64,000 bases of DNA, taken from Acarospora socialis. Taxonomy: Eukaryota; Ascomycota; Lecanoromycetes; Acarosporales; Acarosporaceae. The notes under the pieces were generated by a model, which made no database searches, had not been told where the DNA came from, and saw only the letters and a program-made list of their open reading frames with translations. Where the stretch lies: the NCBI GenBank assembly GCA_025617375.2, contig JAMYGW020000001.1, positions 2,356,001-2,420,000 of the forward strand. Direction: 5' to 3'. Of this stretch, positions 10,845 to 21,674 are shown in pieces. Made by a program: the position numbers and the translations under genes. The first letter of the stretch is position 1. Each line of letters starts with the position of its first letter.

Positions 10845-13283
10845 ATGTCGTTGTTCGGAAGCTCACCCATTGACTCTGACGCAGCCAATGCGACATCGCG
10901 TGCACAGCAGAAATCACTTTTCGATGATGAATCCGCACCTGGAGCTGCATCGAGTGCATCACTGTTTGACGATGATACAAATGGCAATGCGGCTTCCCCA
11001 TGGGACTTCGCAACTCCGAAGAAAGCAGCTACGGGCGACTTAGTGAAGAAGTTACTACCTGCTACGGACGTACCTGAGAGTTATATCGATGCCTACGACC
11101 TCATATTGGATTCAGGTGATAAATTTGGAGCTGGCATGGGTCTGAATGCTGTACAGAAGTTGCTCGATTCAAGTGATCTTAAGGCGGAAGATCAAACAAG
11201 GATACTCGATCTCGTTATACCCAGTGGTCAAGAACCTTCTGCCGGTCTCGGGAGACCTGAGTTCAACGTTTTGCTTGCGTTGATTGGTCTCGCAAAGGAG
11301 AACGAAGACATCACGCTCGACGGAGTCGACGAACGAAGGAAGAGTGGGTGAACCTGGAGTGTCTGTTGGTCCATCGTTGGAGGGTACCTGTTAATGCGTG
11401 GCACAGAACTCCCCGAGCCTGATCTACCTTACATTCGGCAGCTTAAACAATCAGAAGCATCAGACAACCAGAGTGTTGCTGTGGAACAACAGCGCGCTAC
11501 CACCCCCACACCTGTCAAGCTTGCACCGTCAGCACACTCAACGCCGAAGCCGCGGATGTTGCGACGAGAATCGTTGGATACACCAGAGGCAGACCCTTGG
11601 GCGAGTCCGGCGACACAAAAGCCTCGCACACAAAGGGTTAGTAACGACGCCACGCCGTTCAACGGAGTGACAGCAGCACAACCAATCAGCAATGGTCAAA
11701 CCGCTCCCTCCAGAACGACGAGTGCTTTTACCACGCATTCCGATGAACCAGCTCCTAAGTCTACAGACAGAGGGTCGTCTAGGGAAGCTCTGTCCGGTGG
11801 TACCGCCGACGGCTGGGGTTCTTATGATGCTTCCTCAGGTGGCACCTTCGGTGCCTCCGAGCAAGCCCCTCTAGGTGCGGAAGGCTTCGGCACTTCCGGT
11901 AACAACGGCGGACGTGACACAAGTGGGAGCGCGCTGGGGAGATCCATTGGCGGAGGTAGGACAACAGGCCGTGGCGTGGAAGAAATCGTGACGATCTCCG
12001 TGCTGCCGGATAAGGAAGGGATGTTCATGTTTCAGCATCGGAACTATGAGGTTAAGAGTCCCCGAAGGGGCAGTATTGTTGTCAGGAGATATAGCGATTT
12101 CGTATGGCTCTTGGATTGCTTGCATAAAAGATATCCTTTCAGGCAGCTTCCATTACTTCCACCAAAGCGAGTCGCAGGTATGTGCAAACAATCGCCTGAG
12201 AAGCTCTATCTCGAGCCTTACTGAAGCCGATATTGGTTAGTTAATGGCCGGCACCTTTCTTCGGATGTGGCTTTCATCGAGAAAAGAAGACGAGGCCTCG
12301 CTCGATTTACCAACGCACTGGTCAGACATCCTATATTGAACCAGGAGCAGCTAGTCATTATGTTTCTGACGGTGCCTACGGTGAGAAAAACCTGATTCAA
12401 ACTCGGATTAAGCTGATTGTTTGCTGCAGGAACTGGCAGTGTGGCGAAAGCAGGCTACGATCTCGGTCCAGGAGGAGTTTACCGGCAAATCGCTTCCGCC
12501 GACGCTGGAAGACTCTTTACCTGTGAACCTTCCCGATATCTTTGACACCGTTCGAGCAGGTATTCGCCAGTCCGTGGAAGCCTACATAAACTTATGCAGT
12601 CTACTCGAACGGTTGGCGAAGCGAAATCTAGGCGTCGCGGCGGACACTCTCCGGCTTTCTCTAGCATTGCAAGCGTTGACCGAGACTTCCAAAGACACCT
12701 ATGCCATTGACACGAACGATGTGCCCCTATTGAATGAGGGTATTTTGTCAACAGCCAAGCATCTATCTACCAGTCAGAACCTGCATGTTGATGAGGCTCG
12801 TGCGTGGGATGACGGTGTTATAGAAGATTTCAAGAGACAGCGGGACACGCTTGTCGGCATGCGAGATATGTTTGATCGTCGTGATCGCCTTGCTAGAGAC
12901 AATATTCCGCAACTGGAGAAGCGAATCGAGAGCAATCAATCGAAGTTGACTGGTCTCAAGGGCAGACCAGAGGGAACCGTCAAACCTGGAGAAGTGGAGA
13001 GGGTGGAGCAAGCCATCATGACGGTAAGACATGCATCTGATGGCAATAAGGAACGAGCTCACAGATCCTTCAGGACAAGGAATCGATCGTCGCACAGCAC
13101 GCGCGGGGTATCTTCATCAAGGAGTGCATTCGGGACGAGATCATCTACTTCCAGCAATCGCAGTATCATGTCAGCAAGCTGCATATAGACTGGAGTCAGG
13201 AAAGGGTCAAGTACGCTGAGCTGCAAGCCGATAACTGGCGAGCACTGAGCGAGGAGGTGGAAGGAATGCCGCTTGGGGAGTAA
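10845..13283 (+). CDS. MVP1: Sorting nexin Mvp1 (PX-BAR, SNX8-like)
   Basis: Five exons: 10845-11343, 11407-12177, 12241-12380, 12430-13023 and 13065-13283, with introns of 63, 63, 49 and 41 bp. The sum is 2223 nt, giving 740 aa. I chose ATG 10845 because MSLFGSSP is the usual fungal Mvp1 start. A second upstream ATG would add residues without similarity. An N-terminal folded segment ends at the LPEPDLPYI motif. The PX domain starts at about residue 356, with RRYSDFVWLLDCLHKRYPF and the LPPKR loop that binds PI3P. The C-terminal ~270 residues form the BAR-type helices and end EVEGMPLGE. Mvp1 acts on endosomes in retromer-independent recycling and sorting to the vacuole. The first intron has a slightly weak donor (GTGGGT). 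Confidence 0.85.
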
Positions 13284-13758
13284 TGTACTGTCAAGGACTT
13301 TCGTCTACACCACCTTCTTTGTTCTTGCCACCCTATCTCTTGCATTGTAAGGTAAGGACTATCGTTTGTATCTTAGATCACTCTGCCCCTTCAGCGAGGT
13401 TTGATTACTGGGGGGCAATGGACTGTAATGGGAAACATGTCAATCTTTCACATGCTTCGATGGAAGCAGACATACAGAGTCAAATATAGGGAGTTCCCCT
13501 CAAGATACAGATGTCTTAAGGTACCGTACCTCACAGCCCCCTTCAACACCAGAAGGTATCCGGCCCTGGTCCGAGCTTAACACTAGCATGCGGCTCAAAG
13601 TTAGCGTTACCATGATAAGCGCCATCCGGGCATTTCAGCCTCATACCTTATAGGACTTACAATATCGTGTGTCAGGTAGATTTCGGATCTCGAGTGATTA
13701 GATAACTAGTCGCCGCCTCAGACTGAACTTTCAGAACAACGTCTTCCTCGCTTCCATC
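13284..13758. other. Intergenic, DCN1 5' region
   Basis: 475 bp between the MVP1 stop and the DCN1 ATG. I see no gene or structured repeat. Confidence 0.5.
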
Positions 13759-16700
13759 ATGCCCCCAGCCAAGAGTACAGCAGCTCAGAAGAGCGCAATA
13801 GCGCAATTCGTCAGCTTCACATCGGCCAAGGAAAGCGTTGCTGCGCGGGTGAGTCGCTTGCCTTACTCCTCTCAGTATCTTAGATCTGCCAGATGTACTC
13901 CAAATCGTGACGATCTTCTTGGGCCTGCTCCCGGCTTGTGGCTCTGATATGGGCTAATAGGTCACAATGTAGCATCTGAAATCCCACGGCTGGAACGTCG
14001 AAGAAGCAGTTGATGCGTACGTATGACCTTTTCTTTCCTTTCATTATCGGCAAAGGATCCCTCTACCGACGAAGCCACGCCCAGGAAGCCATGGAGATGA
14101 TGGCCGCAACCGGACTACCCTACGCCGGCCCCCCATGAACCCCAGAAGCAGTTAGACCGAGGCGGCTTTGGATATTCGAACCGTGCGGACCTATACACAC
14201 GGGTGATTAGGGTTAAGAGGATGCATTTCGATGCGGATACAAGGGCATATAAAGTGGGATCATTGGCCTGACTCGGGGTTTAGCATGAACCGAGGTCCTT
14301 GAAAGGGTAGCGTCGAGGTGATGGGGGTGCAATATGAGAAGCAAAATCTGCTGCTCCAGGCCACAGACCTATGCGAGTGGTTGGTCCTGGCGGATTTTGG
14401 ACCGCGCGGACGTGAACAGAGGAGGGGGCGGAGAAGCTTCGACGATGTGATAGCAAGACTCAGATCGGCCATGAATGTTTTTCGGGGTGTTCTAGCAGTC
14501 TACAAGCATATACTCAACATCGCTTGAACTCTCGGTGGCATCTCCGGATTACCGACCCAACTTCGACACTAGCGGACTTTGATCTTGGTAGGCTCGGGGA
14601 TGAGGACTCATGGAATGAAGCATACTTGTGGCGACTGGCGAGGCATCAAACAGAAAGATTTCATCTACGTCGGCATCAATGGCGTGAGGCTTGTGAATTG
14701 AACGACAAGCGGCAGACAACGCGCGCCTGTAATCTTCAAGGCGACTCGAAGGTTTAGCGCCATGACATTGAGAGTGTCATATGCCATCTGTAACTCCCAG
14801 TCTCGACGACTTGTGGCACCTTTGACGGGGCTACGCTACATTTTTTCACGGGATCTTCAAGAGCGGAGACAGCACCGGGATGTGACGGCTTTGAAGGTTA
14901 TTCTGATGACCCCTAGCTTGGGATTCAAGCCACCATCGATCCGGGCTTCGCGTATCATACTCAACGGGTTCAAGGCCGTCTCACCAGCGTCCTCGAGTTT
15001 GCGTCCCAAGCATCAGACCAGCAAAGAGTTCCACAAACCAATAGACAAACATCACCCAGGATTTCCATCAACCGAAGTCCAACCGTCGGTCTTCATTATC
15101 CTTCATCGTTAAATCCGGTGTTACAAGATCTGCGCAATGCGGATAGAATTGTTCTGGGAAGCGGCAAGGCATACTGTGCGCACTACCTCTTTTGCAAGAG
15201 GCGGAATACAGGAATGTCATCGTTGGTTTTTCGCTCCGGCGTTTAGACTTAATAACTCCAAATGCATGCGCTTCAAGGGAAGACTGGAAGGATGAAACTT
15301 GCGAGGACATACTTTTCTGCGCGTCTGAATAGTGTGGAGTTTCCAGCTCATGGCTGTAAAGTACTTCTGCTACCAACTTAGTGGACTACTCTTGCCAGGC
15401 TACGCTCAAGTATGCAAAATTCTACTGCGATAACCTCTCGACTCCAACCCTTTACGGATATCGCTATGATCGAACGAGCTGAGTCCCTAATCAGAAGGTC
15501 GTTGTGTCTATCGCTCCACAAGTACCTTATCGGAAAACCCTACGCTTCAACGCAGGATTATGAAAGAATTCCGAAAACCGAAATGGTTAACTTATCGGAA
15601 AGACTATCAGTGTCCAAGCCTCCTTGTAAATGTTACAAAATATGGAAGCAACCTGATCAATGACAGCGCTGTCTTCCCATTGAAGCGTAGCGCCAAAATC
15701 GAAAGCGAACAAGAGACCAGGACAACGACGAGCTCAGACGTCTCAGATGCTGTTACAAGGTCACTTGGCTACTCGTGTTTGGATTGCCACACCGCGTTAT
15801 ATGCACCGATGCCTACGTTCTCAGCCTACACAACAAGCGCTTCTCGGCATACTCGATGATATCCGCCAGCTAGTTGACGTGACTACAACTCCTGCATCAC
15901 CTTTAGCAACTGAAGAGATCACGTGGAACGGGACTCTTTGGTTATTCTCCTTGACAAGGCGCCCTCTTACTTCAATCAAGCAACCTTCTCCTGCCTGGAC
16001 CCGCAGTTGGCGTTGGATATGGAAACAACCGTTGTGGCACGAGCACAAGTACCAGCAACCTCCTATGTATCACATCAGAATGATATGCCGTATATGTTGT
16101 TCGCAACGAGTCTTTGGTAATTGGTGAGGGCTAATATCAAACTCTGGGGCAGATACTTTCAAGTCTCCAATGGCCCCGTAGGCACCTCGAGTCAAACCAC
16201 CGCTTTAAATAAGATCTTCGATAAGTACCGAGGTACTCCACATAGGTCGAAATACTCCAACTACGCTGACATCTCCAATGCAGATTCACCGGTCCATAAT
16301 CCCGACACCATCGGCGTTGAGGGTTCGATGCGGTACATGGCCGATTTGCAAGTCGATCTGGATGATATTGCGACGCTAGCTATTGCCGAAACCCTGTCCT
16401 CGCCAACGATGGGAGAGTTCAACAGGGAGGGCTTTGTCCAGGGCTGGAAAGCGTCAAAGTAAGCTGGCCATCAAGTCTGTTGCACATTCAATTCGCTAAC
16501 AAATCTACTCCTAGCGCAGACACATTACCCAAGCAACAAGCAGCCGTCGCAAGCTTTCGAATAAGGCTTACAACCGATCCTGAATTCTTCAAGCGCGTGT
16601 ACAAGCATACATTCCTGATCGCACGAACACCCGGACAAAAGGCAGTCGCTCTAGACGCCGCGATCGAGTTCTGGCGATTACTATTCAGTCCACCCTCCGT

Positions 16701-16941
16701 CAGCTGGAACACAGCAACGACGCCGTGGCTGGACTGGTGGATCGAGTACCTAGAGAGCAAATGGAAGAAAACAGTCAACAAAGATATGTGGGAGCAGACG
16801 TTGGTATTCTCTCAAAAGAGTTTGAAAGACGAAACGATGAGTTGGTGGAGTGAAGATGGGGCATGGCCGGGGGTACTTGATGAGTTTGTGGCTTACGTCA
16901 AGGAGAGGAGGGGCGACGAGGGGAAGATGGACCTTGAGTGA
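13759..16941 (+). CDS. DCN1: Dcn1-like NEDD8 ligase (UBA + PONY domain) interrupted by a 2.1-kb intron
   Basis: Exons: 13759-13848, 13973-14016, 16153-16458 and 16515-16941. They sum to 867 nt and encode 288 aa, close to yeast Dcn1 (269 aa). Exons 1-2 encode the UBA-like domain ([17 protein letters not shown] ... [15 protein letters not shown]). Exons 3-4 encode the PONY/cullin-binding domain: [66 protein letters not shown] and the closing [16 protein letters not shown]. The protein promotes cullin neddylation together with Ubc12. Intron 2 (14017-16152) keeps good splice sites (GTACGT, GGGGCAG) and rejoins the protein exactly at VDA/YFQ, so the gene may still be functional despite the insert. 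Confidence 0.85.
14017..16152 (+). other. 2.1-kb intron 2 of DCN1 holding decayed coding debris
   Basis: Every other intron I placed in this window is 41-124 bp. This one is 2,136 bp. Its first ~40 bp and last ~25 bp (branch-like GCTAAT, then GGGGCAG) look like an ordinary short intron, and the middle (about 14060-16120) looks inserted. That insert has protein-like stretches in shifting frames, for example around 14100-14270 ([17 protein letters not shown]), 14330-14520, 14590-14700 and 15555-15850, each broken by stops. I do not recognise the families. No LTRs, TIRs or reverse transcriptase were seen. Confidence 0.7.
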
Positions 16942-17491
16942 TGCTGTCGAGATTGGCTTACTTTGTATGTTGCATAGCCCAGGCGCAATAGATCGTGACT
17001 GCTGCCCATCCACCGATGTCTTTATTCTCGGTTGTTCCCTACCGTGGAGCTTCAGCTCCATCCACTCTCGCTCTACTTCCGAAAACCTATCGACGCAGTC
17101 TGTGGTTCTTTGCCGGTAAGCAAAGCCTTGAGAGGCTTCCGGCGCCGTTGCCGGGATTGCCCTTTACTGATTTGTGATAAGTATGTTCGACGGAGCATCA
17201 CATCTACAGATCAAGGGTCTAAATCTCAAAACTTGCAGTGACTCGGTCTACAACCCAGTTCTACTCTGTGTTTTATGCTGGAGCACTTTTATCTCCACGT
17301 CTCTTCCCGCTTGCCACTTACCTTAACTCCAGCAAGCCACAAGATGAGGCCACATAACCCCTCGCTGAATCAAGGATCCGTGGGAGCGCTCCCAAAACAG
17401 ATCGTTTAGAATCCACACCATGCCTCGAACAAATCACACCCTCACGAACCTACCTCTTTCCGCGGTCTGACCCAAACTGAAGACAGTTACC
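16942..17491. other. Intergenic, no gene seen
   Basis: About 550 bp downstream of DCN1 with only short unsupported ORFs. Confidence 0.5.
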
Positions 17492-18009
17492 ATGAGAGGT
17501 GTTCTTGTCGACCATGAGCCCGGTACGCCGTTCACCGTCTTAGGTGGCATCACGCTTCATCTCCTTAACTAACCAAATTCTCGTCATGTCCATCGCTACG
17601 AATATCAGGTCCAGTGTGCGTTCGGGATGTTCAATGCGGCGGTACATCGCTAATTACAAGCCCTCAGTAGAGACATCGGTATGCAGGCGACTGGCTTCCT
17701 GGTAACAGGATAGCCGACTGTTCTACGCTGTGACGCTGCCGGAGTCGTTGTGGAGGTCAGGAAGGCAGCATCTTCGTCTTTCAAAGTCGGAGACGAGTTT
17801 GCGGGTGCACTCGACTGGGCTTTCCGAGTCAGCTCTGACAGACATCTCGCCGAAGCGAGCAAAGTCCTGCCTGTCGACGTTGAACTGGTCGGGAACGGCG
17901 GACTCGAGTGTGTTATTGAAGCTCGGCAGCGGTTCTGGAAGACTGGACCCACGGTTAGAAGTATGTGGTCAAACTGCAGGACCCGTGGCGAGTTGGTAGT
18001 TCGGTTATG
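17492..18009 (+). pseudogene. Relic of an MDR-family (zinc-type alcohol dehydrogenase-like / enoyl reductase) gene, N-terminal part
   Basis: The piece beginning MRGVLVDHEPGTPF at 17492 resembles the start of fungal GroES-like oxidoreductases. About 200 bp later, out of frame, come MQATGFLVTG, stop, PTVLRCDAAGVVVEV and then SSFKVGDEFAG (about 17680-17800). This is the family order: substrate-loop, GCDxAGxVVEVG, and F-x-x-GDxVAG. In this copy the G before CDAAG is R, and a stop (TAG) falls where a coding residue is expected before PTVL. The Rossmann NAD(P)-binding half is absent. I call it a truncated, frame-broken gene. The family assignment rests on short motifs. Confidence 0.5.
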
Positions 18010-18569
18010 ATCAACGTTCAAGTGGAGTCTTGCGCCCTAAGCTTGTAGCAGAGGTTGAAGTGCTACAAGCCGAGTTGAGAATGAAATCATTTCGGTGATT
18101 CGGCTCGTTACTTGTGCTGGATATCATGGTTTCTGCCTAGCATGACCGGATTACATTGGTCTGATCAGTAAGGTCTCTGATGTGATTATCCCAAGCTAAT
18201 AAATCTGCTGTTGGTTCATGCGGTGAGAACCGTGCTCGTACATGAAAGACTCGTATCTGAATCAGGCAACAGTCATTCCGATGGATATGGAAAGCCATTA
18301 AGTTTTCAGGACACTGCTCTTGGCCTGCTCGACGTGATATGAAGTTAGGTAAAAAGAGCGACTAAGAAGCACAATGATCCAGGTGGGAGTAGGTCTATCG
18401 ACCAGTGAATGGTATATGAATGTTCACCTTGGCGGTACATACATCCAAGGGTACAGACCATACCGGAAAAGGTACACTTTCGAGGTGTATGAGAACGTTC
18501 AGACGTCTGTTCGGCGACGGTTCTGAACTGAGAGATTGGGGCGCTTATGAGTTCTGAAACTGAACCTCA
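18010..18569. other. Intergenic, no gene seen
   Basis: 560 bp between the MDR relic and the 3' end of the coiled-coil gene. No supported feature. Confidence 0.5.
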
Positions 18570-20865
18570 TTATATTAACGAAATCCCAGATTTGTCAACA
18601 ATCATCTTCCCCTCCACTCTGCCGTTCTCATCGATCCACAACAACCCCAGTCTGCCTGAGCTGATAGAATCTCCCACAGCCGTCAGCTGATAGGTCTTCG
18701 GTTCCGAAGCGTCGAGACTTTCGGCGAACGGATGTGAGGATGAGGATGGTTCATTCGGAGGTAGAGATAAGCCTGGTAGAAGCACCTCTTTCAATGGTGA
18801 CGGCGAACGCGATGACAGTTCTCTGTGTAGCAGCTGGGCGTTTGTGGTAGCGCCTTGCAGTGGAAGCGGTTGGCCCTCGGGTGGTGAGTCAACCCTATCC
18901 GGTTCCCATGGCTGGTAGGTGTCAACAGCATGTGTAGTCGACTGCTTTGACTTCTTTTTCTTCTTAGAAGTAGCGTTAGTTAGGTGGCGCTTTTCAGATT
19001 TGAAAATTGCAAAACGAGCGCGAATGAGGTTCTCCAATTCAGCCTATGGTAATAAAATGTATAAGCAGGAGACTTTCTCTTGTCGAGAGCCCTGCTTACT
19101 TGGTCTACTGCTGTGTCAAGACTTGTCTGCTCCTTGACAGATCGGCAAATCTTCCGTAGGCGCTTGTCGCTGAGCTTCCCTGTGTGAAAATCATATGTGC
19201 CAAGTTTAGCATCAACGTCTTTAGCGTACGCTCTGTACATTTCTTGAGGTAGGGTACCGGCTAGGCGATCTTGAGTTTGTCAGTAAACCTACAGTGAGAT
19301 TGACAGAGGCTGGTCTACTTTGTACTTCTTGTGGATCATTGTCATCACAAGGATCTTGTTCTATATTATCCCGTCGTTTTGCATTCACTTCAGACTCTGT
19401 GATTCCATCTCTGCTTTCTGGAGGTTGCCCCATCGATTCTGACCCCGGATCTGGAGTTCGTTGCAGATCAAGGGTACTTTGCTGCCGAATCTCTGGATGC
19501 AGGCCATCATGGTTCTCTTCATCTGCGCTCGTGTCTGGCAAAGACTGAACCCGATGCAAAGTCTCTTCGAGCGGCTGCTGACTTGTGTTTGACTCATGCG
19601 GCTCAAGGTCGGGATTGCGGTCGGACGCAAAGTGCGTTTTAGTGGAGGAATGAAGGTCTGCCTGATGGCCTAGATCATCTTTCCCGAGGTGCTCCGGCTC
19701 GTCTTTTGCTTCGGTCTCATAATCTGAGCTGGGCTCCGCTTCCGTGACTTCTGGCTCCTGCTGCTCAAGTTTGCCAAAAATTTGTTTGATAGATGTTGAC
19801 AGGAGGCCACCGATAAGTGACCCATGATCTTTGTCCTCTCTCAGCATCGTAACGATCACCTCTTTTTCCTTCTCATCAAGCTCTCTGCGCTGCCTTGCGA
19901 TGTCCTGTAACTCCCCTTCAAGCTTTGTCTCCAAGAAGTTTTTGTTGAGCTCCAAAGCTCGAATCTTACCTTCCAACTCATGATGCAGCTCGTCAAGTTG
20001 TTGTTCACGAGTCGAGTCACGTAGAGAACTAGCAAATCTCGTCGCAGAACCAATCATCTCTGAAATGCCTTTCGCTGTGGTAGGGAGGCGATGAACAGCG
20101 GAGTGACGCAGCTTGTTGATCGATATGAGTGTTTCGGCCAAGGGCAGATTGGAGTCTCTGACAAAGGCCTCAGATGGAAGCTTGCCCAAGCGTTTAGCCA
20201 TGATGTGGGTCCATTTGTTCAACTCGATGGCTTCTGGACAATCCCAATGGCGCTGTTTAAGCAAATCAGATTCCCACTGAACGGTGAAGTCGTAGCAGCA
20301 TTCCTCTAGCAGGCTCTGTGCTTTACTAAGAACCAGGTGTTGGGTCTTGAAAGGGATGTAGATAGGATACAAGGATGGTATGTGAACGACATTAGAGGCT
20401 GTCTGCGTTTGAACATCTGCAGTTTTTCAGCACACAATTGCGGAGCAGATAATGAAAAGATGCAAACCTACCTGCAGCGACTAAGACTGAAGGCGCTTCA
20501 TGGGTAATCTCGTCCTGTGCATCATCTCCGTCTCCACGTAGGGAGGCGACATCGTCCAATGCCTCCGCTTCAGATTTGGCAGCATCGGCTTCTGAGGCGA
20601 TATGTTGCTCACTTTGGGACGAAGATATGGTGAAGAGTCTAGGAAAATATAGCTTGGCTTCAAGCTCTGATTGAAAGACCTTTCGCTCCAGAAGTGTTTT
20701 CAAGGTGTCAATAACCTGCTTCTCTCCAAGACTTTGAAGGAGAGTTTTCGCTGACTTGCGGTGCTTCGAAACAAGATTTTTGATCGCTTTAGGCTGACGG
20801 ATCTGAGCATTGTTGCCTTCAAACACAGCACGATAGGCTAAAAAAACTCGCTGATCTTTCTCCAT
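18570..20865 (-). CDS. Uncharacterised fungal coiled-coil protein
   Basis: Four exons on the minus strand: 20865-20472, 20416-19319, 19269-19100 and 19043-18570, totalling 2136 nt and 711 aa. Splice sites are GTAGGT/CTGCAG, GTAGAC/CTCAAG with branch CTGAC (an alternative acceptor CTAG at 19261 keeps the frame), and GTAAGC/CCATAG. Visible parts: an N-terminal helical region; a conserved-looking block ELNKWTHIMAKRLGKLPSEAF and LRHSAVHRLPTTAKGI; a heptad-rich coiled coil (EQQLDELHHELEGKIRALE to RRELDEKEKEV); a long acidic Ser/Thr/Gln-rich linker; a YAKDVDAKLG segment; a basic KKKKKSK patch; and a disordered tail. Similar proteins occur across Pezizomycotina but I know no established function. 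Possible nuclear or scaffold role is only a guess. Confidence 0.7.
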
Positions 20866-21206
20866 TATTGTGGCTGATGGGCTATTTTCGAGATGATGTT
20901 AAGCAAACAACTACGATGCACTGGTTTTACAATCAACAAATTTGCTCGCGGATCCGATAATCACACACATTTTGCGCGCAGCAAGATGTCACGAAGATAC
21001 CTTAGGGAACATGGTGGAAGTACTCATACATGCTGCCTGATGTCAACTACGGTAAGGTAAAGGCTGTTCATATGAATATGCTTATAAGCACACAAGCAAT
21101 ACTAAGCATCGCGGGAGGCCACGCCGTAACCAATGATAGAGTAGCTGTCAGATCCTAAGCTAAGATTCCTACCCGCATCACCTTAAGATAGCAGGGGGTT
21201 ACCGTA
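20866..21206. promoter_or_regulatory. Intergenic region with GTAAGGT motif
   Basis: About 340 bp upstream of the coiled-coil gene (minus), continuing to TIR element copy 2. It contains GTAAGGT (21052-21058), a motif that recurs in several intergenic regions of this window (see findings). No TATA box assigned. Confidence 0.35.
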
Positions 21207-21442
21207 TGGTTTCAGGTCGTAAATGAATGCCGTTGTGGCTTCATCACCAAGACAACGTATGGATGCAGTATTCCCCAAGTCTATTCCTACCTTGTCACAT
21301 AAATTCTTTTTTATTCTTGACAGTTTGTCGTGAAGACGTCATGTAACACAGTCAGCCTTCGTTGAGAATCACATTTGGGTGGTGTCCTGATGTGTTGAAG
21401 TGCTCCATTGAACAGTTGGCATTCGTTTATAACCTAGAACTA
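21207..21442. mobile_element. TIR element (MITE-like), family A copy 2
   Basis: 25-bp inverted repeats at 21207-21231 and 21418-21442 differ only by transitions. TA flanks both sides (21205-21206 and 21443-21444). The ends match the element at 9525-9958, with the core AGGTCGTAAATGAATGCC on the left. The 236-bp body has no ORF. It lies about 230 bp upstream of the MFS transporter ATG, so it may contribute to that promoter. Confidence 0.68.
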
Positions 21443-21674
21443 TATGCACCGCTGAGTACGACGGCATGTTTCTCATTCCGAGCGGCTCAAAGATTGGAAG
21501 GATGACCGTTCCGTGCTGTGGGTGAATGTACTACCTTATGATAAGGGAATGACATCATGCACGCCGAATGCACCTCGACACGACTAAATATAGAGGGAGG
21601 GGACGGCTTATGTTTCACTTCCACATGTTGTCCGGAGCAGTCGTTGACCGAACCCACAACAGACTCAAGCCAAC

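Noticed and set aside
14017-16152. A functional nested gene within the DCN1 intron
   Set aside because: Every protein-like segment is interrupted by stops or frame changes and no splice model joined them.
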